Assembly (NCBI GenBank): GCA_050115015.1
Contig: JASFRI010000042.1
Coordinates: 1 to 17,414, forward strand
Direction of reading: 5' to 3'
DNA: 17,414 bases
DNA from: JASFRI01 sp050115015
Lineage (GTDB): Bacteria; Acidobacteriota; Polarisedimenticolia; CBDVAL01
Part shown: in pieces, positions 7,829 through 14,837 of the stretch
Numbering within the stretch: the first letter of the stretch is position 1
How the letters are laid out: the number at the start of each line of letters is the position of its first letter
Notes under the pieces: generated by a model
Seen by the model: only the letters and a program-made list of their open reading frames with translations
Told to the model about the DNA's origin: nothing
Databases searched by the model: none
Made by a program: the position numbers and the translations under genes

Positions 7829-7857
7829 ATCCTATCCGGACGCCGCGGACCGGTCCA
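7829..7857 (-). promoter_or_regulatory. Possible promoter for the left GT39-PAP2 pair
   Basis: On the minus strand a TGGACC (-35-like, 4 of 6) lies 17 bp from a TAGGAT (-10-like), about 40 bp before the start codon at 7788. The -35 overlaps a perfect 10-bp palindrome GGACCGGTCC (7847-7856) that could be an operator. The consensus match is modest, and such matches are not rare. Confidence 0.3.
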
Positions 7858-7888
7858 GCGGAGGGCCTTGTCGCCGAACGTGTTTGCC

Positions 7889-7916
7889 TTGACACGGATG
7901 GGCCCTCACGGATACC
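7889..7916 (+). promoter_or_regulatory. Likely sigma-70-type promoter of the arn operon
   Basis: A perfect TTGACA (7889-7894) is followed after 16 bp by GATACC (7911-7916, 3 of 6 to TATAAT). It sits in a locally less GC-rich stretch about 75 bp before arnB. A full -35 hexamer in DNA this GC-rich stands out. The implied leader is around 65-70 nt. I see no PmrA-type (TTAA repeat) or PhoP-type box, so the regulator is unknown. Confidence 0.5.
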
Positions 7917-7976
7917 GTCGCAAAGGGTTTGTGTTGCGGACCCCCCGACCCGGCAACGTGCGACGGACAACCGACC

Positions 7977-7982
7977 AGGAGG
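7977..7982 (+). promoter_or_regulatory. Shine-Dalgarno of arnB (AGGAGG)
   Basis: A perfect AGGAGG stands 7 nt before the GTG at 7990. It fixes the start of arnB at this GTG, even though the frame is open far upstream through the antisense of the divergent gene. Confidence 0.8.
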
Positions 7983-7989
7983 CTCAGGC

Positions 7990-9183
7990 GTGACCGGCCA
8001 GGGCGCGGTGCATCCCTCGGGGACCCTCCCGGGCAGGCGGGAGGAGTTCCTGCCCTTCTCCCGGCCGTCCATCTCCGAGGAGGAGATCGCGGCGGTCGGC
8101 GAGGTGCTGCGCTCCGGGTGGATCACCACCGGGCCCCGTTCCGCCGAGCTCGAGGACCGCTTCGCGGCGTACGTGGGCGGCTGCGGCGCCATCGCCCTTG
8201 CCTCCGCGACGGCCGGGATGCACGTCGTCCTCAACGCCCTAGGCATTGGTCCCGGGGACGAGGTCATCACGCCCTCGATGACCTGGGTCTCCACGGTGAA
8301 CCTGATCGTCCTGGCGGGCGCCACACCGGTCTTCGTCGATGTCGACCGGGACACCCTCATGGCCAACGCCTCCGCATACGCCGAGAAGATCACGGATCGC
8401 ACCCGGCTGCTGGTGCCCGTGCATTACGCCGGGGCCGCCGCCGACATGGACCCGTTGCGGGAGCTGGCCCGGTCCCGCGGCCTCGCGCTGGTGGAGGACG
8501 CCGCCCACGCGGCGGGGACGGAATACCGGGGAGAGCGGATCGGCCGCCGTGGGACGTCGATCTTCTCGTTCCATCCGATCAAGAACATGACCACCGGCGA
8601 GGGTGGCATCGTCTGCTCCGACGACGAGAAACTCCTGGAGCGCCTCCGGCGGCTGAAGTTCCACGGCCTGGGGGTGGATGCCTTCGACCGGGAGACCCAG
8701 GGCCGGTCCCCCCAGACCGAGGTGCAGGAGCCGGGCTTCAAGTACAACATCACGGACATCGCGTCGGTGCTGGGACTGGGCCAGCTGGCACGGCTGGACG
8801 CCTTCAACCGGCGGCGTGCCGAGCTTGCCGCCCGCTACCGCGAGAGGCTCGAGGGGATCGACGAGATCCTCCCTCTGGGACTGCCGTCCTGGCCGTTCCG
8901 CCATGCCTGGCACCTGTTCGTGGTACGCCTGGACACCGACCGGGCCGGAATGAGCCGCGAGACCTTCATGGCGGAGCTCAAGGCCCGCAACGTCGGGACC
9001 GGGATCCACTTCCGGGCGGTCCACACCCACCGTTACTACCGGGAGAGGATGGGTTTCGCCGCCGGGACGCTGCCGCACACCGAGTGGAACTCCGAGCGCA
9101 TCCTGTCCCTCCCTCTCTTCCCCGCCATGTCCGACGCGGACCTGGACTCGGTGGTGGAGGCGATCCGGGCGGTGCTCGCATGA
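7990..9183 (+). CDS. arnB: ArnB, UDP-Ara4O aminotransferase
   Basis: 397 residues, cytoplasmic, PLP-dependent (DegT/DnrJ/EryC1 family). It converts UDP-4-keto-pentose (UDP-Ara4O) to UDP-4-amino-4-deoxy-L-arabinose using glutamate as amino donor. The match to enterobacterial ArnB, as I recall it, runs the whole length: FLPFSRPSISEEE, SGWITTGP, SATAGMHVVLNALGIG, EVITPSMTWVSTVN, VHYAGAAADMD, the EDAAHA segment that contacts PLP, the Schiff-base lysine in FHPIKN (Lys198), KFHGLGVDAFDRETQGR, HFRAVHTHRYYRER and LPHTEWNSERILSLPLFP. Compared with E. coli ArnB it carries about 15 extra N-terminal residues. It is the first gene of the arnBCAD operon, and its stop overlaps the arnC start as ATGA. A consensus-like promoter and a strong Shine-Dalgarno precede it. 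Confidence 0.96.
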   Translation: MTGQGAVHPSGTLPGRREEFLPFSRPSISEEEIAAVGEVLRSGWITTGPRSAELEDRFAAYVGGCGAIALASATAGMHVVLNALGIGPGDEVITPSMTWVSTVNLIVLAGATPVFVDVDRDTLMANASAYAEKITDRTRLLVPVHYAGAAADMDPLRELARSRGLALVEDAAHAAGTEYRGERIGRRGTSIFSFHPIKNMTTGEGGIVCSDDEKLLERLRRLKFHGLGVDAFDRETQGRSPQTEVQEPGFKYNITDIASVLGLGQLARLDAFNRRRAELAARYRERLEGIDEILPLGLPSWPFRHAWHLFVVRLDTDRAGMSRETFMAELKARNVGTGIHFRAVHTHRYYRERMGFAAGTLPHTEWNSERILSLPLFPAMSDADLDSVVEAIRAVLA

Positions 9184-10172
9184 GCGGGCTGGACGTCTCG
9201 GTGGTGATCCCGGTATACAACGAGATGCCCAACCTCCCCGCTCTGCTGGAGCGGAGCCTCGCCACCCTGCGGGGCACCGGCCGGACTTTCGAGCTGGTCC
9301 TCGTGGACGACGGGTCCCGGGACGGCTCCGATTCCTGGCTCCGGGAGACCGCCCGGACGGAACCCGAGGTGGTCGCGGTGCTCCTGAACCGCAACTACGG
9401 CCAGCACGCCGCGGTACTGGCGGGCTTCGGCCAGACCCGCGGCGAGATCGTCGTCACCCTGGACGCGGATCTGCAGAACCCGCCGGAGGAGATCCCCAAG
9501 CTCCTGGAGGCGATGGACGCCGGAAACGACGTCGTCGGCTCCGTCCGCACGCCGCGGGAGGACAGCCTCTTCCGGCGCCTCGCGTCCGGTCTCGTCAACC
9601 GGGTCGTCCAGAAGACCACCCGCGTGATGATGACCGACTACGGGTGCATGCTGCGCGCCTACCGGCGGCACGTCGTGGACGCGATGCTCCGGTGCCCCGA
9701 GCGCAGCACCTTCATCCCGGTGCTGGCCAACTCCTTCGCACGGAACACGACCGAGGTCGAGGTGCGGCACGCGGCGCGCACGGAGGGCACCTCCAAGTAC
9801 AGCCTGTGGCGGCTGGTCACCCTGCAGTTCGATGTCCTCACGTCCATGACCACGTTCCCCATCCGGGTCCTGACCGTGGTGGGCGGGATCATCTCGACCC
9901 TGGGGATCGGCTTCGGCGTCTTCCTCTTGATCGCGCGGCTCGTGCTGGGCTCCGAGTGGGCCGCGGAGGGCGTGTTCACCCTGTTCGCCATCCTCTTCAT
10001 CTTCATCGGAGCCCAGTTCACCGCGATGGGACTGCTCGGCGAGTACATCGGCCGCATCTACACCGACGTCCGGGGAAGGCCGCGATTCGTGGTCCATGAG
10101 GTCGTGGGATGCGAGGAAGGTGCCGTATCCCCGCGAGCCGCGTCCGTCGGCAGGGGGGGGACCGGCTCATGA
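9180..10172 (+). CDS. arnC: ArnC, undecaprenyl-phosphate Ara4FN transferase
   Basis: 330 residues. It has a GT2 domain (about 1-215) followed by two membrane helices (about 226-255 and 265-287) that anchor it to the cytoplasmic face. It moves 4-deoxy-4-formamido-L-arabinose from UDP to undecaprenyl phosphate. Visible motifs are VVIPVYNE (8-15), VDDGSRDGS (42-50), the metal-binding DAD in TLDADLQNP (95-97), NRNYGQHAAVLAGF, TDYGCMLRAYRR and RTEGTSKYSLWRL. All fit ArnC and its DPM1-like relatives. Length is close to the 322 residues of E. coli ArnC, with the last ~25 residues lacking recognisable motifs. It overlaps arnB and arnA by 4 nt each (ATGA), which indicates coupled translation. An 8-G run lies near the 3' end. 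Confidence 0.96.
   Translation: MSGLDVSVVIPVYNEMPNLPALLERSLATLRGTGRTFELVLVDDGSRDGSDSWLRETARTEPEVVAVLLNRNYGQHAAVLAGFGQTRGEIVVTLDADLQNPPEEIPKLLEAMDAGNDVVGSVRTPREDSLFRRLASGLVNRVVQKTTRVMMTDYGCMLRAYRRHVVDAMLRCPERSTFIPVLANSFARNTTEVEVRHAARTEGTSKYSLWRLVTLQFDVLTSMTTFPIRVLTVVGGIISTLGIGFGVFLLIARLVLGSEWAAEGVFTLFAILFIFIGAQFTAMGLLGEYIGRIYTDVRGRPRFVVHEVVGCEEGAVSPRAASVGRGGTGS
10153..10160 (+). repeat. 8-G homopolymer at the arnC/arnA junction
   Basis: Eight consecutive G lie inside the last codons of arnC and 8 nt before the arnA ATG. The run can serve as a G-rich Shine-Dalgarno-like site (G-U wobble with the anti-SD). Because arnA is in the -1 frame and that frame has no stop between the run and the arnA ATG, a one-base backward slip here would fuse ArnC to ArnA. 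A second 8-mer run (C, 1914-1921) exists in the window, so such runs are not unique. Confidence 0.6.
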
Positions 10173-12169
10173 AGGCAGTGGCCCTGGCCTACAGCGAGAT
10201 CGGCTGCGTCGGCATCGAGGCGCTCCTGGAGCATGGCTACGAGATCGCCGCGGTGTTCACCCACCGGGACGACCCGAACGAGAACACCTGGTACCGCTCG
10301 GTGGCGGAACTGAGCGCGAACCTCGGCATCCCCACGTTCGCCCCGGAGGACATCAACCATCCGATCTGGGTCGAGCGGATCCGTGGGATGCAGCCCGACG
10401 TGCTGTTCTCGTTCTACTACCGGAAGCTGGTGCGATCGCCGATCCTGGAAATTCCCCGGGCTGGTTGCCTGAACCTGCACGGCTCGCTGCTGCCGCGCTA
10501 CCGGGGCCGCGCGCCCATCAACTGGGTCCTGGTGAACGGCGAGACGGAGACCGGCGTCACGCTGCACTACATGACGCCCCGTCCCGACGACGGCGATATC
10601 GTCGGTCAGAAGAAGATCGCCATCGACGACGACGACACCGCACTGTCGCTGCACCGGAAGTCCGCGACCGCGGCCCGGAAGCTCCTGGACAAGCTGCTGC
10701 CGAAGCTCCGCGAGGGCACCGCCGGGCGCACCCCCCAGGACCCCGCCGAGGCCTCCTACTTCGGCGGCCGGACGCCCGCCGACGGCGAGATCCACTGGGC
10801 CCGCACCGCCCACGACGTGCGGAACCTCGTCCGGGCGGTCACCCGGCCTTTCCCCGGCGCCTTCAGCCACATCGGCGACCGGAAGGTCCTGTTCTGGAGC
10901 GTCGACCGGATGAGGTGTCCCGAGCCCTCCGCGCGGCCCGGCACGGTCGTGTCCACGGACCCGCTGGTGATCGCCTGCGGGGAGGAGGCGATTCGGGTCC
11001 GCACCGGACAGCCGGAAGACGGCGTCATTGCGGACGGCGCGCATCTCGCCCGGGAGCTGCAGCTCGTGGCGGGGACCCGTTTCGGGCCGAAGATCAGCGC
11101 GCTGCAAGGGGCGAACCGCAAGCAGCGGGTGTTGATCCTCGGCATCAACGGCTTCATCGGCAATCATCTGAGCGAGAGGTTGCTGGAGAGCGGGCGCTAC
11201 GAGGTCTACGGGATGGACCGCAGCGCCTCCAGTCTGCAGCGCCTGCAGAGCCATCCGGACTTCCACTTCCGTGAGGGTGACATCTCGATCCACCGGGAGT
11301 GGATCGAGTACCACGTCCGGAAGTGCGACATCGTGCTACCGCTGGTGGCCATCGCCACGCCCATCGAGTACACCCGGAACCCGCTGAAGGTCTTCGAGCT
11401 GGACTTCGAGGAGAACCTCCGGGTGATCCGGTACTGCGTGAAGAACGAGAAGCGCGTCGTGTTCCCCTCGACCTCCGAGGTGTACGGGATGAGCACCGAC
11501 GAGGTGTTCGACGAGGACCGGTCGAACCTGGTGACGGGGCCGATCCACCGGCAGCGCTGGATCTACTCCTCGTCGAAGCAGCTCCTGGACCGGGTGATCT
11601 GGGCGTACGGCACGGAGAACGGGCTCCGCTTCACGCTGTTCCGGCCCTTCAACTGGATCGGACCACGACTGGACTCGCTGGCTTCCGCCCGGATCGGAAG
11701 CTCCCGCGCCATCACACAGCTGATCGTCAACCTGACGGACGGGACGCCGATCCAGCTCGTGGACGGCGGCGAGCAGAAGCGGTGCTTCACCGACGTGAAG
11801 GACGGCATCGAGGCGCTGTTCCGGATCATCGAGAACCGGGAAGGCAAGGCCGACGGCAAGGTGATCAACATCGGCAACCCGGACAACGAGGCCTCCATTC
11901 GCCGGCTCGCGGAGCTGCTGCTCGACCGCTTCGAGAAGCACCCGCTACGGGACCGCTTCCCCCCCTTCGCCGGGTTCCGGATCATCGAGAGCGGCGCCTA
12001 CTACGGACAGGGCTACCAGGACGTCCAGTTCCGTCGGCCCAGCGTACACAACGCCCGGCGCTACCTCGGCTGGAAGCCGACCGTCGGCCTGGAGCGGGCC
12101 GTCGAGGACACCCTCGACTACTTCCTCCGGGACTCCGTCCGGACCAGCGAGGTCATGAGCCGCGCCTGA
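10169..12169 (+). CDS. arnA: ArnA, bifunctional formyltransferase/UDP-GlcUA decarboxylase
   Basis: 666 residues, a fused enzyme with the same architecture and nearly the same length as E. coli ArnA (660). The C-terminal domain oxidatively decarboxylates UDP-glucuronate to UDP-Ara4O. The N-terminal domain formylates UDP-Ara4N with 10-formyl-THF. The N-terminal domain (1 to ~305) has NLHGSLLPRYRGRAP with Asn102 and His104, and Asp140 in PRPDDGD, the same numbers as the E. coli catalytic triad. The C-terminal SDR domain has the NAD-binding GINGFIGNHL, PSTSEVYG (Thr435, Ser436, Glu437), YSSSK (Tyr466, Lys470) and the FRRPS arginine (Arg622). The last three groups are shifted by three from E. coli Thr432, Glu434, Tyr463 and Arg619. 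The start overlaps the arnC stop (ATGA). Both activities look intact. The substrate UDP-GlcUA needs a Ugd enzyme, which is not encoded here. Confidence 0.97.
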   Translation: MKAVALAYSEIGCVGIEALLEHGYEIAAVFTHRDDPNENTWYRSVAELSANLGIPTFAPEDINHPIWVERIRGMQPDVLFSFYYRKLVRSPILEIPRAGCLNLHGSLLPRYRGRAPINWVLVNGETETGVTLHYMTPRPDDGDIVGQKKIAIDDDDTALSLHRKSATAARKLLDKLLPKLREGTAGRTPQDPAEASYFGGRTPADGEIHWARTAHDVRNLVRAVTRPFPGAFSHIGDRKVLFWSVDRMRCPEPSARPGTVVSTDPLVIACGEEAIRVRTGQPEDGVIADGAHLARELQLVAGTRFGPKISALQGANRKQRVLILGINGFIGNHLSERLLESGRYEVYGMDRSASSLQRLQSHPDFHFREGDISIHREWIEYHVRKCDIVLPLVAIATPIEYTRNPLKVFELDFEENLRVIRYCVKNEKRVVFPSTSEVYGMSTDEVFDEDRSNLVTGPIHRQRWIYSSSKQLLDRVIWAYGTENGLRFTLFRPFNWIGPRLDSLASARIGSSRAITQLIVNLTDGTPIQLVDGGEQKRCFTDVKDGIEALFRIIENREGKADGKVINIGNPDNEASIRRLAELLLDRFEKHPLRDRFPPFAGFRIIESGAYYGQGYQDVQFRRPSVHNARRYLGWKPTVGLERAVEDTLDYFLRDSVRTSEVMSRA

Positions 12170-12189
12170 CGGCGGCCTGATGCCGAAGC

Positions 12190-13080
12190 ATGGGCACCTT
12201 CATCGGGCTCCGGGTGGACGTCGACACCTTTCGTGGCACGCGGACCGGCGTCCCCGAGCTCGTCCGGATCCTCGATCGTCACGGTGTCCATGCCTCCTTC
12301 TTCTTCTCGGTGGGCCCCGACAACATGGGGCGCCATCTCTGGCGGCTCCTGCGGCCGGCGTTCCTGATCAAGATGCTGCGGACGAACGCCGCCGGGCTCT
12401 ACGGGTGGGACATCCTGCTGCGCGGGACGCTGTGGCCCGGCCCGGTCATCGGCCGGCGGCTCGCGGAGGTCATCCGTTCCTGCGCATCCTCGGGACACGA
12501 GATCGGCCTGCACGCCTGGGATCACCACCGCTGGCAACGCCGCGTGGCGGGAATGGACAGCGCGGCGGTCCACGAGGTGCTGACGAGGGGCTTCCGGCTG
12601 CTGGAGCAGATCGGGGCGCCCGCGAGCTGCACGGCGGCCCCCGCCTGGCGGTGCACCGACGCGGTCCTGGACGCCAAGCTGGCCTTCCAGGACCTGCGGT
12701 ACAACTCCGACTGCCGCGGGGAGGGCGTCTTCGTGCCCGTCTCGGCGGGCCGCCGCCTGCCGCAGCCGCAGGTCCCGGTCAACCTGCCCACCTTCGACGA
12801 GATCGTGGGGACGGAGGACGTGACGCCCGACCGGTGGAACGACTTCCTGATGGAACGGATCCGGGAGGACGGGTACAACGTCCTGACCGTGCACGCGGAG
12901 GTCGAGGGGATCGCATGCGCCGGGCTCTTCGACGACTTCCTGTCCCGCTGCACCGCCCGGGGGTGGGAGATCGGCCCGCTCTCCCGCCTGGTCCCGGCGG
13001 ACCCCCTGAGACTTCCCGCCGCCCGCATCGTCCCCACCGAGGTGCCGGGTCGGGAGGGCTGGATCAGCGTCCGCGGCTGA
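12190..13080 (+). CDS. arnD: ArnD, Ara4FN-phosphoundecaprenol deformylase
   Basis: 296 residues, the same size as E. coli ArnD, in the NodB/polysaccharide deacetylase (CE4) superfamily. It removes the formyl group from undecaprenyl-phosphate-Ara4FN, giving the Ara4N donor lipid and making the pathway irreversible. Motifs present: LRVDVDTFRGTR (Asp10, Asp12), the nearly invariant FFFSVGPDNMGRHLWRLL, GLYGWDILLRGT, HAWDHH (His108, Asp111, His112), RYNSDCRG, and HAEVEG (His235, Glu237) where the family's catalytic histidine lies. The metal-binding and catalytic residues all look intact. It starts 20 bp after arnA, the only non-overlapping junction in the operon, and no good Shine-Dalgarno is visible, so it may be translated less or re-initiated from arnA. 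It converges with the right-hand arnT. Confidence 0.96.
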   Translation: MGTFIGLRVDVDTFRGTRTGVPELVRILDRHGVHASFFFSVGPDNMGRHLWRLLRPAFLIKMLRTNAAGLYGWDILLRGTLWPGPVIGRRLAEVIRSCASSGHEIGLHAWDHHRWQRRVAGMDSAAVHEVLTRGFRLLEQIGAPASCTAAPAWRCTDAVLDAKLAFQDLRYNSDCRGEGVFVPVSAGRRLPQPQVPVNLPTFDEIVGTEDVTPDRWNDFLMERIREDGYNVLTVHAEVEGIACAGLFDDFLSRCTARGWEIGPLSRLVPADPLRLPAARIVPTEVPGREGWISVRG

Positions 13081-13097
13081 TCCCGAGCCACGAGCCG

Positions 13098-13126
13098 GGT
13101 CGCGGCGGAGAGGCTCAGCCGCGATC
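13098..13126. terminator. GC-rich hairpin between convergent arnD and arnT
   Basis: A 9-bp stem (13098-13106 paired with 13118-13126, one G-U pair) surrounds an 11-nt loop in the junction between the two convergent genes, covering the last codons of arnT. There is no T-run on either strand, so a classical intrinsic terminator is not shown. It may instead limit read-through or protect 3' ends. Confidence 0.3.
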
Positions 13127-14767
13127 GACGTTGTAGAGAACGAGTGCGATCTTGGAGCCCGTCAGCAGGCGGTCGGGCTCCGGCAGTTCCGGGGCGAAAT
13201 CCTCCCAGCGGCTCAGCGCCAGGAGCATCGCCATCCGGGTCCCGTCCTCGATTGCCCGCCGGAGCTCCGGTACGGTCATCAGGTGGCGCGCGGGGTCCTT
13301 CGTCAGGCCGTACTCCAGCTCTCCCGCGTCGTCGAAGATCTCCACGTCGGTCCGCTGTGTGATCCAGGCCATGGCCTGCGCCGCGTCCCGGTCCGAGACC
13401 AGCATCGTCGCGGCCGGCTCCTCCTGCAGCATGGTCGTCATCGCGGGCGTCGCGGTGACCAGGAGGTTCTGATCCAGGATCCCGTTGGCGGCCAGCAGGA
13501 ACGGGGCCGGCGCGAGGATCACGAGCGCCAGCCGGGAGCCCCCCGAGGAGCTGCGTAGGCCTGCCACGCCGCCGATCGTCCAGACGAGGGCCGCGGCCCC
13601 CAGGACGAGCCAGGGAGCCGGGCTCGCCTCCAGCGCCGGTGCGATGCGCTCGTTGCGGGGGGCGACCACGATCAACCCCAGCGTCACGAGAGCGCCCAGG
13701 GTGGCGGTGGCCAGGAGCGGGGCGCGCAGGACCCGGCGACCACGGGCCCGTACCGCCTGCAGGGCGGGCTCCACCAGCAGGATCACCGCTGCCGGGAGCA
13801 CCGGGAGCACGTACGTGATCCTCTTTCCCGACGAGATCGAGAGGAACAGCACCGGCATCACCAGCCACAGGGCGGCGAACAGACGCAGACGCCGCCCCGG
13901 CGCGTCCCGGGCACCGTCCCGCAGGCCGGCGATCGCCGCGGGGAGCAGGAAGATCGCCGGGATCACGGTGACCGCTAGGTACTGCGCGTAGTAGTAGAAC
14001 GGCTCCGGGTGCTGGTTCTTGCCGGGCTCCATCGCCCGGACCACGTGCTCGACCCACAGGAAGCGGTACCAGAACTCCGTGCGCAGGCCCACCGCGAGGG
14101 ACCAGGGCCCCGCCACCACCAACGCGGAGAGGGCCGGGATCCAGATGCGCCGCAGGAAGGACCCCAGATTCCGCGTCCACAGGAGGTAGGGCAGCAACGC
14201 GGCACCGGGGAGGATCAACCCCAGCGGCCCCTTCGTGAGGAACGCCAGCCCGGCGGCGACCCCCGCCGCGGCGAGGAACCCGTGGCCGCGTCCCGGGTCC
14301 TCGAGGGCGAGGAAGGTGAAGACCATGCCTCCGGTCACGAACAGGGCGAACGCGGCATCCAGGATCGCCACGGTACCCAGCGCGTAGGGCAGCAGGGCGG
14401 TCAGCAGCGCGGCGGCGGCCAGCGCGGCGGCTCCCTGGTCCCGCCCCGAGCGGACGAGCAGCAGGTAGATCAGCGCCGCCGTCAATCCGGTGGCCAGCGC
14501 GGACGGCAATCGCAGCGCGAAGGGGCCGTCTCCCAGGACCACCATCGAGGCCCCCATGAGCCAGTATCCCAGCACGGGCTTCTCGAAGTAGTCCAGCCCG
14601 ACGAGCCGGGGGACTACCCAGTCCCCCGAGGCGATCATCTCCCGGGGGATCTCCCCATAGCGGTACTCGTCGGGAGCCGACATCGGGCGCAGTCCCAGCG
14701 GGAGAACGTAGAGGACGACGAACAGGGCCGTGACGGCCAGCAGCGGCTTGTGACGGCTGGGTTCCAT
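13115..14767 (-). CDS. arnT: ArnT, lipid A aminoarabinose transferase (right paralogue)
   Basis: 550 residues, the same length as E. coli ArnT. It is a GT39/GT-C integral membrane enzyme that transfers Ara4N from undecaprenyl phosphate to lipid A phosphates on the periplasmic side, lowering negative charge and polymyxin binding. The first periplasmic loop is very ArnT-like: PDEYRYGEIPREM (Asp33, Glu34), SGDWVVPRLVGLDYFEKP (Glu62, Lys63) and GYWL. The 29-residue distance between Asp33 and Glu62 equals that between Asp55 and Glu84 in Cupriavidus ArnT. The KGPLG segment and a QHPEPFYYY segment (conserved histidine) follow, then about a dozen helices and a soluble C-terminal domain after residue ~430. 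The ATG at 14767, with GGGAGG 3 nt before it, is preferred over an in-frame GTG at 14827, because it gives the short N-terminus typical of the family. It is convergent with arnD, so it is not in the arnBCAD transcript. Confidence 0.92.
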   Translation of the reverse strand: MEPSRHKPLLAVTALFVVLYVLPLGLRPMSAPDEYRYGEIPREMIASGDWVVPRLVGLDYFEKPVLGYWLMGASMVVLGDGPFALRLPSALATGLTAALIYLLLVRSGRDQGAAALAAAALLTALLPYALGTVAILDAAFALFVTGGMVFTFLALEDPGRGHGFLAAAGVAAGLAFLTKGPLGLILPGAALLPYLLWTRNLGSFLRRIWIPALSALVVAGPWSLAVGLRTEFWYRFLWVEHVVRAMEPGKNQHPEPFYYYAQYLAVTVIPAIFLLPAAIAGLRDGARDAPGRRLRLFAALWLVMPVLFLSISSGKRITYVLPVLPAAVILLVEPALQAVRARGRRVLRAPLLATATLGALVTLGLIVVAPRNERIAPALEASPAPWLVLGAAALVWTIGGVAGLRSSSGGSRLALVILAPAPFLLAANGILDQNLLVTATPAMTTMLQEEPAATMLVSDRDAAQAMAWITQRTDVEIFDDAGELEYGLTKDPARHLMTVPELRRAIEDGTRMAMLLALSRWEDFAPELPEPDRLLTGSKIALVLYNVDRG

Positions 14768-14837
14768 CTGCCTCCCGGGTTCCTGGGACACCTGCCACGC
14801 GACAGGACCGTCAGGATAGGGAGTCACCCCGGAACGG

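Noticed and set aside
6115..7989. Long plus-strand open frame that runs into arnB and could look like a giant 1022-residue N-terminally extended ArnB
   Set aside because: This part is the antisense of the left GT39 gene, with low-complexity Gly/Arg/Glu/His composition typical of GC-rich shadows. arnB has its own perfect Shine-Dalgarno and GTG at 7990, and a normal length from there.
7929..9179. Upstream in-frame extension of arnC through arnB
   Set aside because: It is an alternative frame of arnB. The GT2 domain begins at the ATG at 9180, and the length from there matches ArnC.
10109..10168. Extended ArnA N-terminus from an ATG at 10109
   Set aside because: The formyltransferase domain starts at MKAVALAYSE (10169), which gives catalytic residues the same numbers as E. 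coli ArnA. The extension overlaps arnC.
12522..14798. 758-codon minus-strand frame across arnD and arnT
   Set aside because: It is the shadow of arnT in a second frame and of arnD in antisense. Both real genes have full family motifs.
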